Source: Penelope pileata
Lineage: Eukaryota > Chordata > Aves > Galliformes > Cracidae
Length of the DNA stretch: 64,000 nt
Direction of reading: 5' to 3'
Assembly (NCBI GenBank): GCA_013396635.1
Contig: WBMW01003192.1
Coordinates: forward strand, 471,398 to 535,397
The notes beneath the pieces are model-generated. The model did no database searches and was not told the DNA's origin. It worked only from the letters and a program-made list of their open reading frames with translations. Both the position numbers and the translations under genes were made by a program. Of the stretch, positions 29,501 through 44,500 are shown in pieces; the stretch's first letter is position 1; every line of letters starts with the position of its first letter.

Positions 29501-32500
29501 GGTACAAAGTGGTTGTGAAGTGTCACTTCATGGTTGAGGTTACTGAGCTAGGTTTGTTTGGGCCTTCTCTTCCAGGTTGGTCAATATTGTTCTGATTTGA
29601 ACATAACTGGGTTGAGAAGTGCAGCTTACGCTGTTCCGGTGAAGGCTAGGAATATATATAAAATGCAATATAGAAATCTCTTACTTGATGTTCTTTTCCT
29701 TAGGCATGCTAGCATCTTGTGATTTAAAACCAAATAAATTAAAAACCAAATGATACTGAGCAATGTTTTTTCTTGAATGCACTAAGATCATCTAGCTCCC
29801 TTAGGGTTTCAAGGAAAAGCAGTAAGAAAGAAAGATCAAAGTTGGAAAAGCTGAAAGCAGTATTGTTTCCAGCACTAGGTCAGGTTGGCTGTGGCATTGT
29901 CTAACTGAGTCTTGAAAAAATCCAAGGCAGGTGATTGCACAGCCTCCAAGCAGCCTGTTCCAGAGTTACCCCCTCCTGACACACGACCTTGCAGCATGGG
30001 AGCCAGGTTGCACTGGATTGCTGGTTTGAACCAGCCTGCACTTTGTTGTTTCCAGTGTACTCATCCAATCAACACCCTCCCTCTCCCAGGCTGCAGTGCC
30101 TGGGCTATAGCTGTGCTAAACGTTTGATTTTTATCATGAGTGCGTTAACTCTTGTTGGCTTTGATTTTGGAGAGGAGCCAGTAGGCATTTTATTTTGCAA
30201 AATGATATGCACTAAGCACAATTTTCTGAGCAATTATCTCGATTATAGTGCAAAAGAGGCTAGTTTGATAGAACATTATACTATTTAAAAGCAGGACAGT
30301 GCATTTTAAAATATCAGTCAGATTCTCTAGAATTCAAGAGCTTTCCTTACTTAACTGTAAAATACTTTTTGCCTGTTTAGTCTGAAAGTGGCAAATACGA
30401 GGAACCATTCTGTTGCTCTGTACCTTCTTTTGAATTCCTTTGTATCCCACTGTCCTCTTTCTCCTGCTGTTAGTCTAATGCAAAAGGTAAGAAACAATGT
30501 CTTGAAATGGTTGCAAGAACCTGAAATTGTTAAATATTGGAGCATTTCCTAGACCCAGGCCCCTTTTATGAGGTTGCCTCCTTTTGATATGAGAAGGTAG
30601 TTGATGCCTGCTTTAAAATCTGAGCCAGGTTGGAGCTACTTGTCAGCTGTCTTTGAAAAATGTCTGAATGCAAGGAAGTAAGGAAGTAACACTTCTACTC
30701 GTTCTTTGCCTGGGTTGTTGCTTAATGACAAAGGTTGCTCAAGGGCACAGCACTGTGATCAAGCTGAAGGTTTGTGTTCAAAAGGAGAAAAACAAATGCT
30801 GAGGGAGAGAATGCTGTGTGCCCACTTATCCCTGTATGCTGCATGTGTACTTCCCAGCTTGTGCAGCATGGGCTATGGAAGCAGTCAGCAGAGCTTCTGT
30901 GAGAGAGGTGGAGAGAGGAAGATCGCATCCTGGCTCAGCAGTGAGATGTGCTGAGCCTGGGCTTGGAGGAACCCTGCTCCCAGAGGATGAGAAGTGCAGT
31001 GGATAGGAGCTGCCGAGCCCCATGCTCCCTGGTGGTGCCCCTCTTGGTAAGCTTTGGGGCAAGTAACATCTTACCGTGCCTCACCTACCCAAACCATTTA
31101 GCCTTGTTAAATAGTTACCTGTGAAACTTGTGGACCTGCTGAAAAAGGTTTTCAGGATTAATCAATGAGCTCAAAAAAGACAGGGCCTGACTGTAAGGAA
31201 GAAGCTGGTTTTGTTAGACCATTTGGGAGGTGAGTCTTGACCCACAGGTGTCCTAACAGAGGCTGACCTATGCTCGTCCTTTCCTGCTTTGCATGACCTG
31301 AGGAGCTCAGCTGCATCCACACTGCGTGGTTTGTAGATTGTGTTTGTCTTGTGGATCTGAGACACAAAGAAGTCCAAGAAAATACAGCTGAGTTCAAAGT
31401 TCCTGAAATAACAAGAGCTGCATTTACAATTTCTCTATTAACATGATGGTCATGGCGCATGTTTTGTCCTGTTGAATGATACTTGGAAGTGCAAAGGCTC
31501 TTAAAAGAGTTTTGGCAAACTGACTGGGACAGAGGAGCAAAGTTGATGTAACCAGCCTTGGTATTACATGCCTGGAGCTGGCTTGAGAGCAAATTATCCT
31601 GTCTGCTTCACTTGAATTTTCTTGGGAGAGCTCACTGCATTGCTGCCAGGTTTCCCTTCTGGACTGACCTTGTCTTTCTGCTTGTGGTGAATGTGGGGGC
31701 TGGGAGTCAAATAAGCTGCTCAAACACAGCATAGCTGCTATTGTGTTATAAGACACATAAAGCACAAGTCCAGTGTTGCTGTAATGATTATTTGAGAAGC
31801 AGAGAGGCTGCTGTGCCTTAGCCCTGGATTATATTGCATGGCATTGTTTGGGTGATGATTTGTTCAGTGGTCTCTTATAATATTTATCCTATACTTAGTG
31901 CAGGTTCCTTTTCACGAGGGCTGCCATTTGATGGAGTTGATGAACTGAACACAGTGGGAATCAGGTTGCTGATTAAGATTTGTAGATACAGCAATGAAAA
32001 AATGTAACTTACAGTAATATATTTTTTTCTTTCATGTCCCTTCAGTTTAGGGAATTGATAATCTGGGAACTTGGTCAGGCTCCGTGACCTACATCTGGAT
32101 ACTTAGCCCTCTGTTTTATTCTGCCAGAGATCCACTTCATCTTGCTTTCATTTATTTTCCTCACGCAGAAATGAGAGGGTGGTATTATATAGTTGATGTT
32201 TCTGAATGGTCTATTTAAATACAAGTATTTTAAACCATTGAGTTATTGTAGTGATGGCTGTTGCATGCGTCTTTAACATTAATGCATTGGTAGAGGTGGG
32301 GAAGGGAGGAGACAGTTTTAGCCTCTCTTGGTCAGCAAGCTTCCTGCCTGCTTCATACTTAAGGAAAAAATGTTTCTAACATGTAGCTGAGCTGAAGACG
32401 CTAGTGTAATGATGAAATTTTACATTCCTGACAGTATCTGAAGTTAATTACAAATGTTTTTTTGTCTTTTCAGTACATCAACTATGGTAACCTGGAACAG

Positions 32501-35500
32501 CTATTAGACAGTAACCAGCATCTGCCCTGGACAGTGAGGGTGAAATTGGCATATGACATTGCTATGGGAATCAGTTATCTTCACTACAAAGGCATTTTCC
32601 ATCGAGACCTTACATCCAAGGTACTGCCTATAAAATGAAGGGGACTTTTAAATGAAGATACTATAACTGATTGTGCAGTTCTTTCTTCCTGAAGAGAAGT
32701 GCTGTTATATAACAAATGTGATCTAGGACACAGTGAGAAACAAATTCAAATACACTTTATAGGTTTAAAATTTTCCTCAGAAGTGTTGTTTGAACTAATT
32801 TAATAACAATTTGTATGGGTTTAGTTGGCTGAAGTAGTTAGCTAATTCAAGCTCAGCTAGAAGTATTGACATAGGAACACTAAGGTCTACGAACACGTCC
32901 TAGTATTCACACAGGAACCTGTCATCCACTGTAGCCTGTGATGAGGCCTTTGCTGTCCTATTTAAGCTTAAGACTTGCAGCGTGACAATACTCCAAAACT
33001 GTTCTTGGAAAGACTTTATAATGTCATTTCAACCAGCAGCATCCAGAAAGACAATATATTAGCTTAAGGAGAGCTATTTTTTATTTTTATTTTTTAAGAT
33101 TAGAGACAGATTTTACAAAGAAAAACTAAGTATGTTGTGTTTGAAAATCCAAGTGCCTGCTAGTCTTTCATCCAGGGTGTTCTTTTTAACTATCATGGTG
33201 TATTATTAAGCAGATGAAGGATGTGCATTTAGAAGAGGAGAGGGAAAAACTTTAACTGGTAGGTGAAATAAGTATTTCACTGAAGTTGTGAAGTATTTCT
33301 TTGGATGACCTTTCAAATGAAAGGTGCCAAATTCAAGAACATTTCAAATTTATGAAAAATGTTCGGACTATATCGTGTCAATTTGGTGTGATAGAATCCA
33401 AGTTCTATTTAAATCACCTCGGATTGTGCAGATAACATATGTGCAAAAATAACTGAAGAGATAAATTAGTGTTCCCCTTTGATTTCCAGTTCATGATGAA
33501 TTCTAGTGCACTTAGGAGTGGGGAAGTAGAGTTGCTGCAAGGAACCAAAGTGCTAAGGAAAACTAAGGAGAATGCCTGCAGCATTTATCATAAACACGTA
33601 CTGTGGTGGCTAGTCATATGAAAATCTATTTCCTGAGACCTCTGTGAATGCCTTTGTTCAGAGCTTTGCATAAGTATATATCATTCTCTGGAGCTGCCCT
33701 AACAACGCTTCAATGTTATCTATTGTTGAGTTGGTGTAAGTCATTGTTTAGAGAATGCGCCCACTGGGCAGGGTGCATGGTCTCAGTGCACCAGCAAACA
33801 CATGAGTGGCCCCAGGAAGTAGTAGAAGAGTTGTTAAAAACAAACAAAACCAAAGTGATGTATACACTTACCTGTCCTGTTAGGAGGTGAAGTAGATTGA
33901 ACAGGAGACTTTAGGTACCCAGATACTGGTGAATCATACTGCTGGATTATTCTGTTGGTGTAATATGCAGTAAATTGAAATCTGTTGCTGTGCAGATGAC
34001 TCATTTTGGGCATGTGTTTGCCCTGCTGACTGGCTAGGTCTTAAAGTCAGATTGTTCCAGAGCAAAAATATTAAGATAACCATAGCAAAACTGTGTAAAT
34101 GAAATTTTCAGCTCTCAGGCTTCTGCTTTTGACTGCTCTTTGAGGAAACATTTTGTATTTTACCAGGTTTGTACAGCTGGTGGGATAAATTGTCTTACTA
34201 GTAAATAGTGTGTGAGTGAGGTGAAGGAAGATATGAGAAGCTTGTTCCTGGCGGGGGAGAGCTTGCGATCTGCGTTGGTTAAGGGTGGATTGAATAGTGT
34301 TCTATATTGCGCTGCTTTCTTCACTGAGCTTTAGTAATTGATGTGATGACCTCATTAATCACATGAGGGCAAAGGTAAGGATTTAGACGTTTACAAAGTC
34401 AGAAAAGACACTGAGTTTGAGGCAAAGAAGAGCATATTTTTCTAGAAAACCAAAACAAAACAAAAAAAACATAGTGACCTTGGCTGAAGTATAAACTGGG
34501 ATTTTCTACACAGGAGTTTCTTCTTGCTTTATCTGGTATACTTAGCCCACTGCAAATTATCCCTCCAATATGAATTTTACTTAAATAAATATTCTGGATG
34601 AGTTCAGCCCTGTACTTCTGCCTTTCTTCGTGTTTCTGGCAATACCTCCAGTTCCTGCAGCATTAAGTTTATTCCATCAGTTATGGTAGCAGAGCTGTCT
34701 TGCTCTGATTGTAGCATTATATGTGGACATGAACTGGATGCATCAAGGCTTAAAGAAGACAAAATCTCTGCCCTCTGTCAATCTAGGATTGAAAAATAAT
34801 TGTTTTTGACCATTAGTACATGGCAGGATGATCTCTGTTCCTAATTGCTCCACATGGATGGTAGCAGCACAGTGTTAATAGTACTGCAGAAAGCCAGAGG
34901 GAAAGAACGGTAGTGAGGAGTAGATGTAGGTCAGTGTAGTCAATGTGGCAGCCCACAGGGAATGTCAAGTCTGACATCCTGCTTGTGCCCTTCCTGTTGC
35001 CCTTTTGTCAGAGTGGGAGTGCTTGTTAGTGGAGAGCGCTGCCCAGGCAGCTGGTATTTCCCCATGTTGTGAGCAGCTCAGCCCTTGGGCTCTGGGCTTC
35101 CGTAGCTGATCTGGTTGATCTGCGCTGATCGACAGCAACAGCCTAGCTTGAAGCTGTCAGGAGTCGGGCGGTTGGATTGGCTGCTCCCAGCCTGCAGATG
35201 GTAGGTGTGTGGGCAGGGTGACTTGTATGTTTTGTAAGCCAATATGGTGTCCTCACTTTTCACTTGTCATAAAGAGATTGATGCAGAGATCAAGCTTACA
35301 GCCATAGATGGGTTATGACAACCAGCCTCTTTGGCTCATTCCCTGTCCCCTGTCTGTATCACTACAAGCCCTGTGAGTCGTTCCTTATTCTGGGCTTGCA
35401 GAAGATTTGTGTCCTGGGATCATGAGGCTTTTCTTTATCGTTTAGTGATTCTAAAGTAGACCCAGTTTTGAATTTTAGCTCTGTCAGCCTTAGACATAGA

Positions 35501-38500
35501 AGATGCTGTTGTTAAAGTGAAATCATAATGTGAAACATTGGAAGTATAGCAACAAGAGTCGGTGGATTGTGATAGTTTTTCCTAATCTGAGTTAGTTTTG
35601 CAACATTCTGTCTGCTGTTACCTGCAGTTTAAAATATTGTATTTGGGATAGCATGGGGAAGAAACGTCCAGTCTGCAAAACTAATGCAGCGAAAGTCTCA
35701 CCCCTTAAAATAAATATCGTATTACTACACAGTTATTTCAACACCTTGTTTACACTGTATTTGTTTTGCATACACACCCTGCTCTGAAAGTGCTGTTAAT
35801 TTTATTGGAAACTTACAGCAGTGATTGCTCGAGTATCAGTGAATTTATACTTGCAGTCTCTCTGAGTTGAGGGAGATGAATAAACTCAGTCTTATTGAGA
35901 TGAAAAGCAAGTATATTGGTGAATATTTGGTGTTTTAAGACAGTTTGGGGTATTTTATATTTTAGACTTGTTTAAGCGCAAAGCAATACCCTCACCTCAG
36001 GGACAGCTGAACACATGCAGTACTAATAAAATGGTTGGGTTTGGCCCCTTGAGGCAGAGAAAGCATAAGATTAGCATCAGTCCCTGAAAGATTTTGTTAA
36101 AGTAGATTCCTTGTCACAGAATCTTCCAGTGACGCTAAGAAAGGGCAGAATCCAAATCCTGGGGCAACGCTGCAATAGTCTCAACCACAAGACTGAAGAC
36201 TTTCACTTCCAACCCAGCCTTTCTTTTTCATCCATTCCAAGCCTTTCTCTCACTCTTCTCTTTCTGTGGCAAGAGTGCTTGATGTGTTCTGTGCACAGTC
36301 CAAACTCATTGTCAGCGTGAATCTGTTACATGCTCTTTTAGTGTATGTAGACAAATATGCAAGTGTTTTAGACAAGTATGCTAGGTGAAAAATGGGCTGT
36401 GTGATCCTGTCGTTAAAGACTTTACGTTAATAGATGTGCGTAGGTGGAAGGATGAATAGTTCTTACATCCCATCTTTTGTATAATGTTGGTTTTCTGACT
36501 TAGCTTATTTTGTGTGCAACACCCTACTGATAAAACACACAAAACAAACAGAAACCCCAAAACCCAAACTGGAAAAAAACAGTGGCATTGTTCAATTCAT
36601 TTACAAGGTCTGAAGCCTGAAATGCGTAGCAGAGAGGTCTGCTGCTTTAGTTGACAATACTTCATGCACTAATTATTGTATTAGATAGTAGTTAGTGCTA
36701 CTGTTAGTATTACTTATGGTATGGTTTTGCTACAGTGAAGGAGCAGAGAGAGGAACAAGAGACAGTCCTTGGGAGTAGGAAGCAAATGTCTAGCTGTCTG
36801 CTCATTTTTCCAAGACTGATCATGTCTGCTCTGTAACTATCTTTCTTTCTGATAGCACATAGTATCAGCCAATGTCCAGGCTCTTCACCCTTATTCAAAG
36901 GCTTTTTCTTTTCTTTTTGCTCCCAGCTTCTACCCCCAGCCTTCTGGTTCAGTCTCCTTGTTCAGCTGGCTGCAGTTGCCCTCCTTTTATGGCTTCCGCT
37001 TTAAGCTTCATCTAAGCCATCTCTCTACATTCTGGTCTTCAGTATGTTTAGCTATTTCTAGGTCTCCCACTGTTCTGCTGCTCCAAGTTAGCTCTGTTCC
37101 CCCTCCTTACTTGTTTGCTATGTCTGCAGTTCTCATGTCCTAGTAATAGCCTTTGTTTTTTATCTCCCACCCCAAGAACCTAGCTTAAGATCCCCCCCGT
37201 CTGCCAGCCCCTAGCTTGGACTCCTGTTTGGTCTTGTCACCTAATTCCCTCTTTCAAATTCCCCACGCTGCACGTGCCCTGTTGCAGTGTGCTTTTTGCA
37301 CGTGTTGCAAAAGGTGCGTCTTCCACAGAGGTCTTGTTGTAGTTGAAGTTGAGGACATGTCAAATCTGGCTATGATCCCATAGGCTAATGTTTTTTTGTG
37401 ATTTTTTTATTTTTATTTCAAAATTTTCTTTTAACATACCTTCTAAGTTTGTTCTCCAAAGCAGTTGAGCTGTCTTAGCTAAAATGAAAACAAACAAACA
37501 AAAGGTACCAAAGCCCTCAGAGTTGAAAACAAACAAGCAAACCTCCCAAACAAATGTCTTTTAGTTTTCCAGAATAATGTACAATTGTAAAGAGGGTCTT
37601 AAAATCAATAGTAGGTTGTGAAAAGTTTTGGGTAAGCTCCCTCAATGATAAAATCTGTGAAGGAATTGTAATCTCTAGGCCAGTATATGTGTGTGTGGGT
37701 ATCCCTGCCAAGATATGCTTTCACTTCACAGTAAATGTGTAATGGCTTACCCTTCTCTCACTGAGGGGGATGACTTGTCTCAGTTACTGTAGGACAGAAT
37801 CATGTGTAAGCAGTCACTGTTTACCATCTGGTGTAAAGTAAATTCATTGCCTTTGGCCTTGAAAGTGACATACCTTGACATCTTACTGTGTATGCTGTTT
37901 TCTTGTTGGAAACAAAATAAAACCCGAGCAATGAACAGGACCTTTGTCTGATGAGTCTTATACTTGCTGCTGCTGTTGTAAGGTCCCTTTGTGCTAGAGT
38001 AAGCTGTTGCCTGAATATTTTGCACTGCAGGGGAGGGTTTGCAGTGAAAAAATTAGCTGTTACAGAGGATTATTTCTACACTAATATAAAACTTTTACTG
38101 GTACTTGGGGGCCTGACTGGAGACTGTCTCCTAAAACTAAAACATACCGCTTTTAGTTTTAAAAACGTATATGGTATTGTAAACCTCCTTTTGCACGTTT
38201 CATTGTCAATGGTCTTTCTGCTAGGGGATAGCTCTTTAAAAACTGATGATACATTTAAGTTGAGTAACAGTCATCAGATATTTGCAAATGACATGTCAGT
38301 AGCATTCCTGTATTTTCTGGAGTGCAGTAAAATCTCGCAGTTTAGCTTGTATGTCATATCTTAAAATAAAACAATGGGGTTTCTTCAGTGAAACTTATTT
38401 TTAACTCTGAAACTTTTCAGTCTATTTTCGGTTTTGTTTGTGTAAAAGGGAGAGTAGAATATTGCATTCATCTTAGCAGGATTATGCTGTGCAAAGCAGA

Positions 38501-41500
38501 TGTTAAGCTCCTGTAACACACAAAGGGGGCTTTATGTTCTTTCACATCTGTCTCTGCATAAACAGCTCTGTTAACTCTTTAGGACTCATGTACAGAGCTC
38601 CCAGCTTGCATTGAAAAGACTGCCTTGGGAAGGACTGATGGGATCCCCATTTCAGGGGAAAAAACCTCAGGAACCCAACTGAAGTCAAGTAGTGCCCTCT
38701 CTGACCGGGTGAGCTGCCAAAGGAAAGAATATTCTTCTTTATGTAGAGCTCCAAAGGGAGAGCTTGAGAAGGCCTTCATGTTTTATTGCTGTGCAGCTTA
38801 TACAAACACTACAATAGTAAGTCAAGTAAGTTTTCTTAAAGCTCACATTGTAAAGCTGCTTGACTTTTCATCTCACGGGCAGTTTTTGAAGCTGTCCTTT
38901 ACACTAGAGGGGAAATAGAACTCTTGTACCTATGTGCCAAATTCTAGTAATTAAACTTCTTACCAAATCGATACTTTTTTTTTGGTAGAAACTGTGAAGT
39001 ATCACTTAGTAGAAATAATGCAGTATGCTCAGTTGTGTTCTTCCTACTAAAATACCATCTCTCGCTTAAATTTAAAATTTCTCTTTAACCTTCTAGTTTC
39101 TAATGAAGCTTTGTCCTGGTTTTGATCCTAATTTATCTTGGTAGCAGACTGTGAGTGCTTCAGAATGTCTTTGAGTGCACAAGAGCTACCAGATACCACT
39201 TACTGTAGGCTCTGAGTGGCCTTCTCATGAACTGCGTTGTAACTCTGGTAACTAAACTGTCCGCACTGTGAGTTTGATGCAGTGTTGTGTCATGGCTTTA
39301 CAAAGGTAGGAAGGCTGGAGGAGGGGTGTGATGGTGCTGGTTCCTAGAACACGTGGAGAATCTCAGCACAGAGCAAAGCGTCTCTGCAAAACTTCATAAG
39401 GAGCAGCATGAGCTTGAAAAGTAACATCTGACCTTACTGGTGTCCACACAACAAGGGCTTTACCTACTGATTTCAGCAGAAATAGGCTCCCACCTGTTCT
39501 GTACTAGGATGTGTGTGCTAACGAATGCAAATGCAGTCAGTACTTTTACAAATGCAAAAAAAAAAAGACAGACTCACGCTAATGGAAGAGAACAGTTCAG
39601 CTTCTTTATTTACGTCATTTAACATTGCGCGGCCCCCCACAGCAGAACAGTTGCTGAGTATTTTATAGCAGAAACATAACCCTGAGCTTTCCCCTGTTCC
39701 TCGTGGTGCTGTCCTGTTCTCTCTGGCAGGAGCTCTGGAGCTGAAGCGTCAGCAGGTGGGGTGAGATGCCAGTTCTGTTTGACATCTCAAAAAGCTTGTG
39801 CTGAAGGGGAGCCTGGCGTTACCACAGCTCAGCTGGAAAGGAGCTCAGGGCTGTCAGGTAGCATTACATGGCAGCTACATCGCATGCTCTATTGGTTTAA
39901 TTTATGATTTATCTAGGAATAATCTACTTGTATAACGGTTCTGTGCTGCACCTGAGAGCTGAGACCGCCTAGGGCTCGGTGCGGGGATAGGATTGTTCAT
40001 CTTCAGTGGGTAATGTGTCGCTGTCAAATGGGATGTGATTGTGTAATGGTAAGAAGCCAAAGGAGAATTTTCTGTCAGGTTTATGTTGTGTTTAAGGAGC
40101 CTTTTGTTATCAAAGCAGCCCTGTAGATTATTGCAAATCCTAAGCTCAGTATGGAACTGTTTCTGCAGGCTTTCAGTTACGTTGAAAATAGTTCTTGGTC
40201 TGAATTAAAATATTTCTCTAAAATGTTTGCAGACCAGGGGTTAGTGGTGAATAACCCCAGTACACAAAATCAGATCACAAAATGGGCAGCTTTAGTCTTG
40301 CTACTCAAAATAAATGAAATGTCAACAGAGTTAATGCGAGAAGGGAACACAGATTTTCAACATCATTCTTTTGAGTCATAGAGTTTTTTTAAATATCAAA
40401 TTACAAAACATCTTTAATCGCTGAAAAATCTGTGGCAGAAAACAATTTGACATTTGACTACGTAAAGCAGTATTCATGTGCACTGTCAAATCTCTGCTGT
40501 CCTCGTGGGCTTGTTTCTGTGGTACACAATGAAATTCCCCATAGCTGAATCACATTTTTCAGAAAAGTTTTATCCTTCTCAGTTTTAAGTCCACTTTAAG
40601 CAAGCAAATGTTTGAACAGAGGCGAGCTGAATGAATGTGCTCTTTGATAAAAGATAACAAAGCCCATAACTGAGAAGCTTTACTGCTCTCTGGACAAGCA
40701 TGGTTGATTTAACTTTGTACGTGTTGCTTTGGGGATTCATAAACTGTACTTATTATACTTGAGTCATGCTAAACAAACAGAACTTTGCACCTCAGGAGGC
40801 CGGGATGCATTTTGCATGGTTGCAGGAGTGTCTCACTTAACCTTGTAATTGGAAGGAAGAAAACTCACTTCATGGCCTGAGCCACAGTCATCTCTGAATA
40901 TGTAAACAATGATGACCTGAACTTGATCCTTTAGACAAGGGACTTACTTTTCTTGGTGGCTGCATTATGCAGACAAGCTAATACTCTGGGGTCAGCGAGG
41001 GGCTTTTGTGCATCCCAGCACAATAAAGCTGGGAAGTGTTTCCTGCTGTTCAGCTAATTAATGCAGGGTACCACTCGGTAGGGGCCAGCAGTGGCCTTGC
41101 TGCCTGTCGCTGCTATTGTACTGCTCGCAGAAGGATGTGGTAAGGCGTGTGGTGAGGGAATTAATGCTGTCTTTGCCCCACCTATTGTAAGACCAAAAAA
41201 AAAAAAAAAAAGACATCAGGAAGTCAGCTATTGATTTATTTGGTCAGAAGGGAAAAGACATGGTACTGGAACGGTCAAAGCATATTTCTTAGAGTTGTAA
41301 ATGAATAACAAGTAAAAATTGATAACACCCTGAATGTGATGTGATGCTGCCAGACCAGAGTTATCGGAGTGTGTCCTTCAGTTGCCCTTCCTCCTGACAA
41401 TGGAGGGGCCATTTGAAAGGACAAGATTGACAGCTATTTCCCACTAGCCTTTTCCCTTAAGTCATGTTTTATGACACACCATAGAATAAAGAATTTTATT

Positions 41501-44500
41501 TGAGACTTGAAAAGCACATGTAGCTTTGCCACATCTTGCGTTAACTGATGGTATTCTATTGCAAAGCAGTCAATTCTTTTTTGGTAGTTAATACAGCAGA
41601 ATATACAAAGGCATTGTTCTGATCTTGTATTCTGGTCAGGTCCAGGCAGGGACCTGAAGGAAAATTGAAGGTGTCGTAGTGAACAGCATGTATTGCATAC
41701 TTGAGTAGTACATTAAAAAAATATCTGAAATCTTGCTAGAACCTAGCTGGGTACATGCTGCCTGTGGCTGCCTGCTTTCTCAGCAATTTTTCAAGTGGAT
41801 TATTAACTAAGTGTAAGGCTGTTTGCAGCATCTTAAGTTTGACAGGTATGTGATCCTGCAGGGGGAAGGGTAGGGGAAAAAGGTGGTTGCTTTCAGAAAA
41901 AGGTTTCTCATAGATGAATGTCTTCCAGATAATATCTTGTAATCTTGTCCCAGATTTTAACAAAATAAAACAAATAGTATATGAATTTCATGCCCAGATA
42001 ATAACTCTTCTGTTTATGGTTTTGTTTTGTTTTCCCCAGAACTGCTTAATAAAACATGATGAGAACGGATACTCAGCAATAGTGGGAGACTTTGGTCTAG
42101 CAGAGAAAATTCCAGATCACAGGTATGTGGACTAATCAGAATGTAGTGAGAGCTGCAGAGTGGCTGCTGGTCAGAAGCTCTATTAAGCTGGATCTCTGAG
42201 GCCATTTTCTCATTCTGATACAAAACTAGCAACAAGTACCCTCAATCTAGAACTGCAGGCTGGATGACCAGTGTTCCCGTTTTAGTTATTGTCCGTTCTG
42301 GTTTAGTGATGTCATTTATTCTCTAAAAGTGCTCCAGTGAGTAAAGGATTTACCCAGGTTTTTTGGGTGGATCTTCTAAGCAGGTATTTGGGAATTTTGG
42401 TTTAAATATATATGTATAAATAAATACTGTCCAGTATTCTGGATTGGGATGATTTTACAATAGATGTCCTCTTGTTGATTTCAAACAGCTCTTAACTCCT
42501 TTCCATTCTCATAAACAACGTTCAGTGGCATTCCAGTATTTTTTTCTTTAACTTTTTTGTTAGTTCTTAAGATCTAATTTTATAAAGGAGAGATGCTAAT
42601 ATGACAGTAGCTCATCGTTTTGCTCTCCATAGAATGAAACTGTAATCTTAACTCAATCGAGGAGTGCGCAGGTGACTGTCACAAGCTATTGTCACAACTG
42701 GAAATAGTCCTTTTGTCATCCCTCTGTTAGATCAAGGACAAGGATTTAATTGTTCTCTCATCTGTATATTGACTTGTCTATTTCAGAGAATTCTGGCTGT
42801 TAAATTTGCAGTCCAATTTTCTTCAGTATATGTTTCTATGTAAAGTAAAAGCCTTCCAGCTCTAACAATTGCAAAGAAAACAATAAAGATGATCCAACGT
42901 ATATGCTGTTATTAAACTCCACATATCTTAAAACTATAGCTTGGGAGGTCTGAAGGCCTGCATTAATGTTGGTGAAATACTGATCCAAAAGCTTAGCAGT
43001 GAGCACTTTAATTCCAAACTGCTGGTAAGTACAGCCAATGTGTATCTTGTATGCTCCTGTGGAATCTCTACCCTTTAAGGTTCTGAAAGCTTCAGCTGTG
43101 TTAATATGAAGACATCAGAGAATCAGGAAGGTGGCACCAGTGTGTTCTTAATACCCAGTTTTAAGATTGCCCGCAAACTGAAGAGTATAGTAATAGCTAG
43201 GTGGAAGTATCTTGGTACTGAAGTAAACACCATAATGAAATCGTTACAGTAGCCACCATTTAGCTTTGATCTAGCCTTACTTCTGTTTACAAATGTAGTT
43301 ATGTTGTTTCCAGTTTGCTTGCCACAGTTTCAAAAGCCTTCAGAGATGCTCCTTCAAGGACAGCTGGGGGACAAGCTGGATGTCTTTCTTAAGACCATGG
43401 TCTTGAGCCATGTGGAAACATTGCTGATATGTCCAGTCAGCTCTATTCTAATACCTTTTATTTTTTTCCTATTAAACGGTTTATCTGGTTGATCTTGACT
43501 TTATTTTTTGATAAAATTTGCAAGTAGGGTGTGTTGAATGCTTCAGAACTGCTTAGGGTTATGCATGCAGGGATAATTGCATTTCCTGCTGAATGGAGAA
43601 TTTGCCATCCAGCCAGAAACTGATCTCTACAAGTCTTTTTAAACATAGATGAAGGAGCTCACTCTGCCAAGAGTTCAGACACCAAAACTTGTAATATGTG
43701 ACCTTAAGATAAAACAATAATTTTAAAAAAAANGCTCGGGCACTTAGGAACTGGAAATACAACATATTGAGTAATTGACCAAAATCTTGTTTTTCTCTCA
43801 CCTTCCTCTCCTGTTACTGAATGTTCCAGTAACTCTAGTAGGAAATTAGAGTGAAATAGAGTATGTTATGGAATCCACTTATATGGACTTCACTGTGATT
43901 AAAGTTTCTGCAGGTGCTTGCAGTTATGGAAAGTTTATAGCAATGCCTGAATCAGAGCAATTCGTTAATGGTGGTTCTTTTCTCTTTTCTACCACAATAT
44001 CTATGTCTACATATAGTGAGAAGTTACCAGTGGTGGGGTCACCCTTCTGGATGGCACCAGAAGTTCTCAGAGATGAACCTTACAATGAAAAGGTAGGTAC
44101 AGGACTTCAGCTGTCAAATGTTTCTCTGCAATATCTACATACGAGATTTAAGATTACTACAATGTTACATTATTAGTTTGTGACATTCCTGCACTTGGTA
44201 GGTCGTTCAGACTAAGGAAGAGTGTGAATTCAACAGCTAGTAAATTTAATTCATGACGTGGTCTCTCCTGCAGAAATAGAAGTACCTTTAGCATAATTCA
44301 CTGTCATGCTGTTTCTGCTCTGAAATGCCCCACGTGCAGAAATGTGATAACGGCTTGTCTATCTAATGCAGCTTGATTTAACCAGGTCTTCTGAGAAATG
44401 TCTACTGATGCTTACTTTTTTTTCTGTACAAAAGTGAGGTTGCATCCCTGACAATGGTCTAGTGAAATCTGGATAGAAGTAAGAGGTCTTTGTGTGAACT

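Larger units (their letters stand above)
14539..32473 (+). other. TESK2: TESK2 intron, about 17.9 kb (largest in the window)
   Basis: GT-AG intron between HALTE and YINYGN. It holds poly(A)/purine tracts (16671-16726, 18401-18422, 19957-20001, 21478-21495), three CR1 fragments (16873-16915, 18992-19191, 29872-29966), two single Ns (19192, 20771) and an unexplained purine-rich open region (23513-23954). Several frames of 100-144 codons occur but none resembles a protein family I know. Confidence 0.75.

Noticed and set aside
31158..31592. Minus-strand frame of 144 codons in the large TESK2 intron
   Set aside because: Longest intronic frame, but no recognisable domain, ordinary base composition and no splice or promoter context. 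Expected by chance in 64 kb.
37951..38364. Plus-strand frame of 137 codons, rather hydrophobic
   Set aside because: Hydrophobicity follows from T-rich DNA; no signal peptide plus domain pattern and no family resemblance.
39620..40000. Locally GC-richer stretch considered as an exon or retrogene
   Set aside because: No frame with resemblance to a known protein and no element ends seen.
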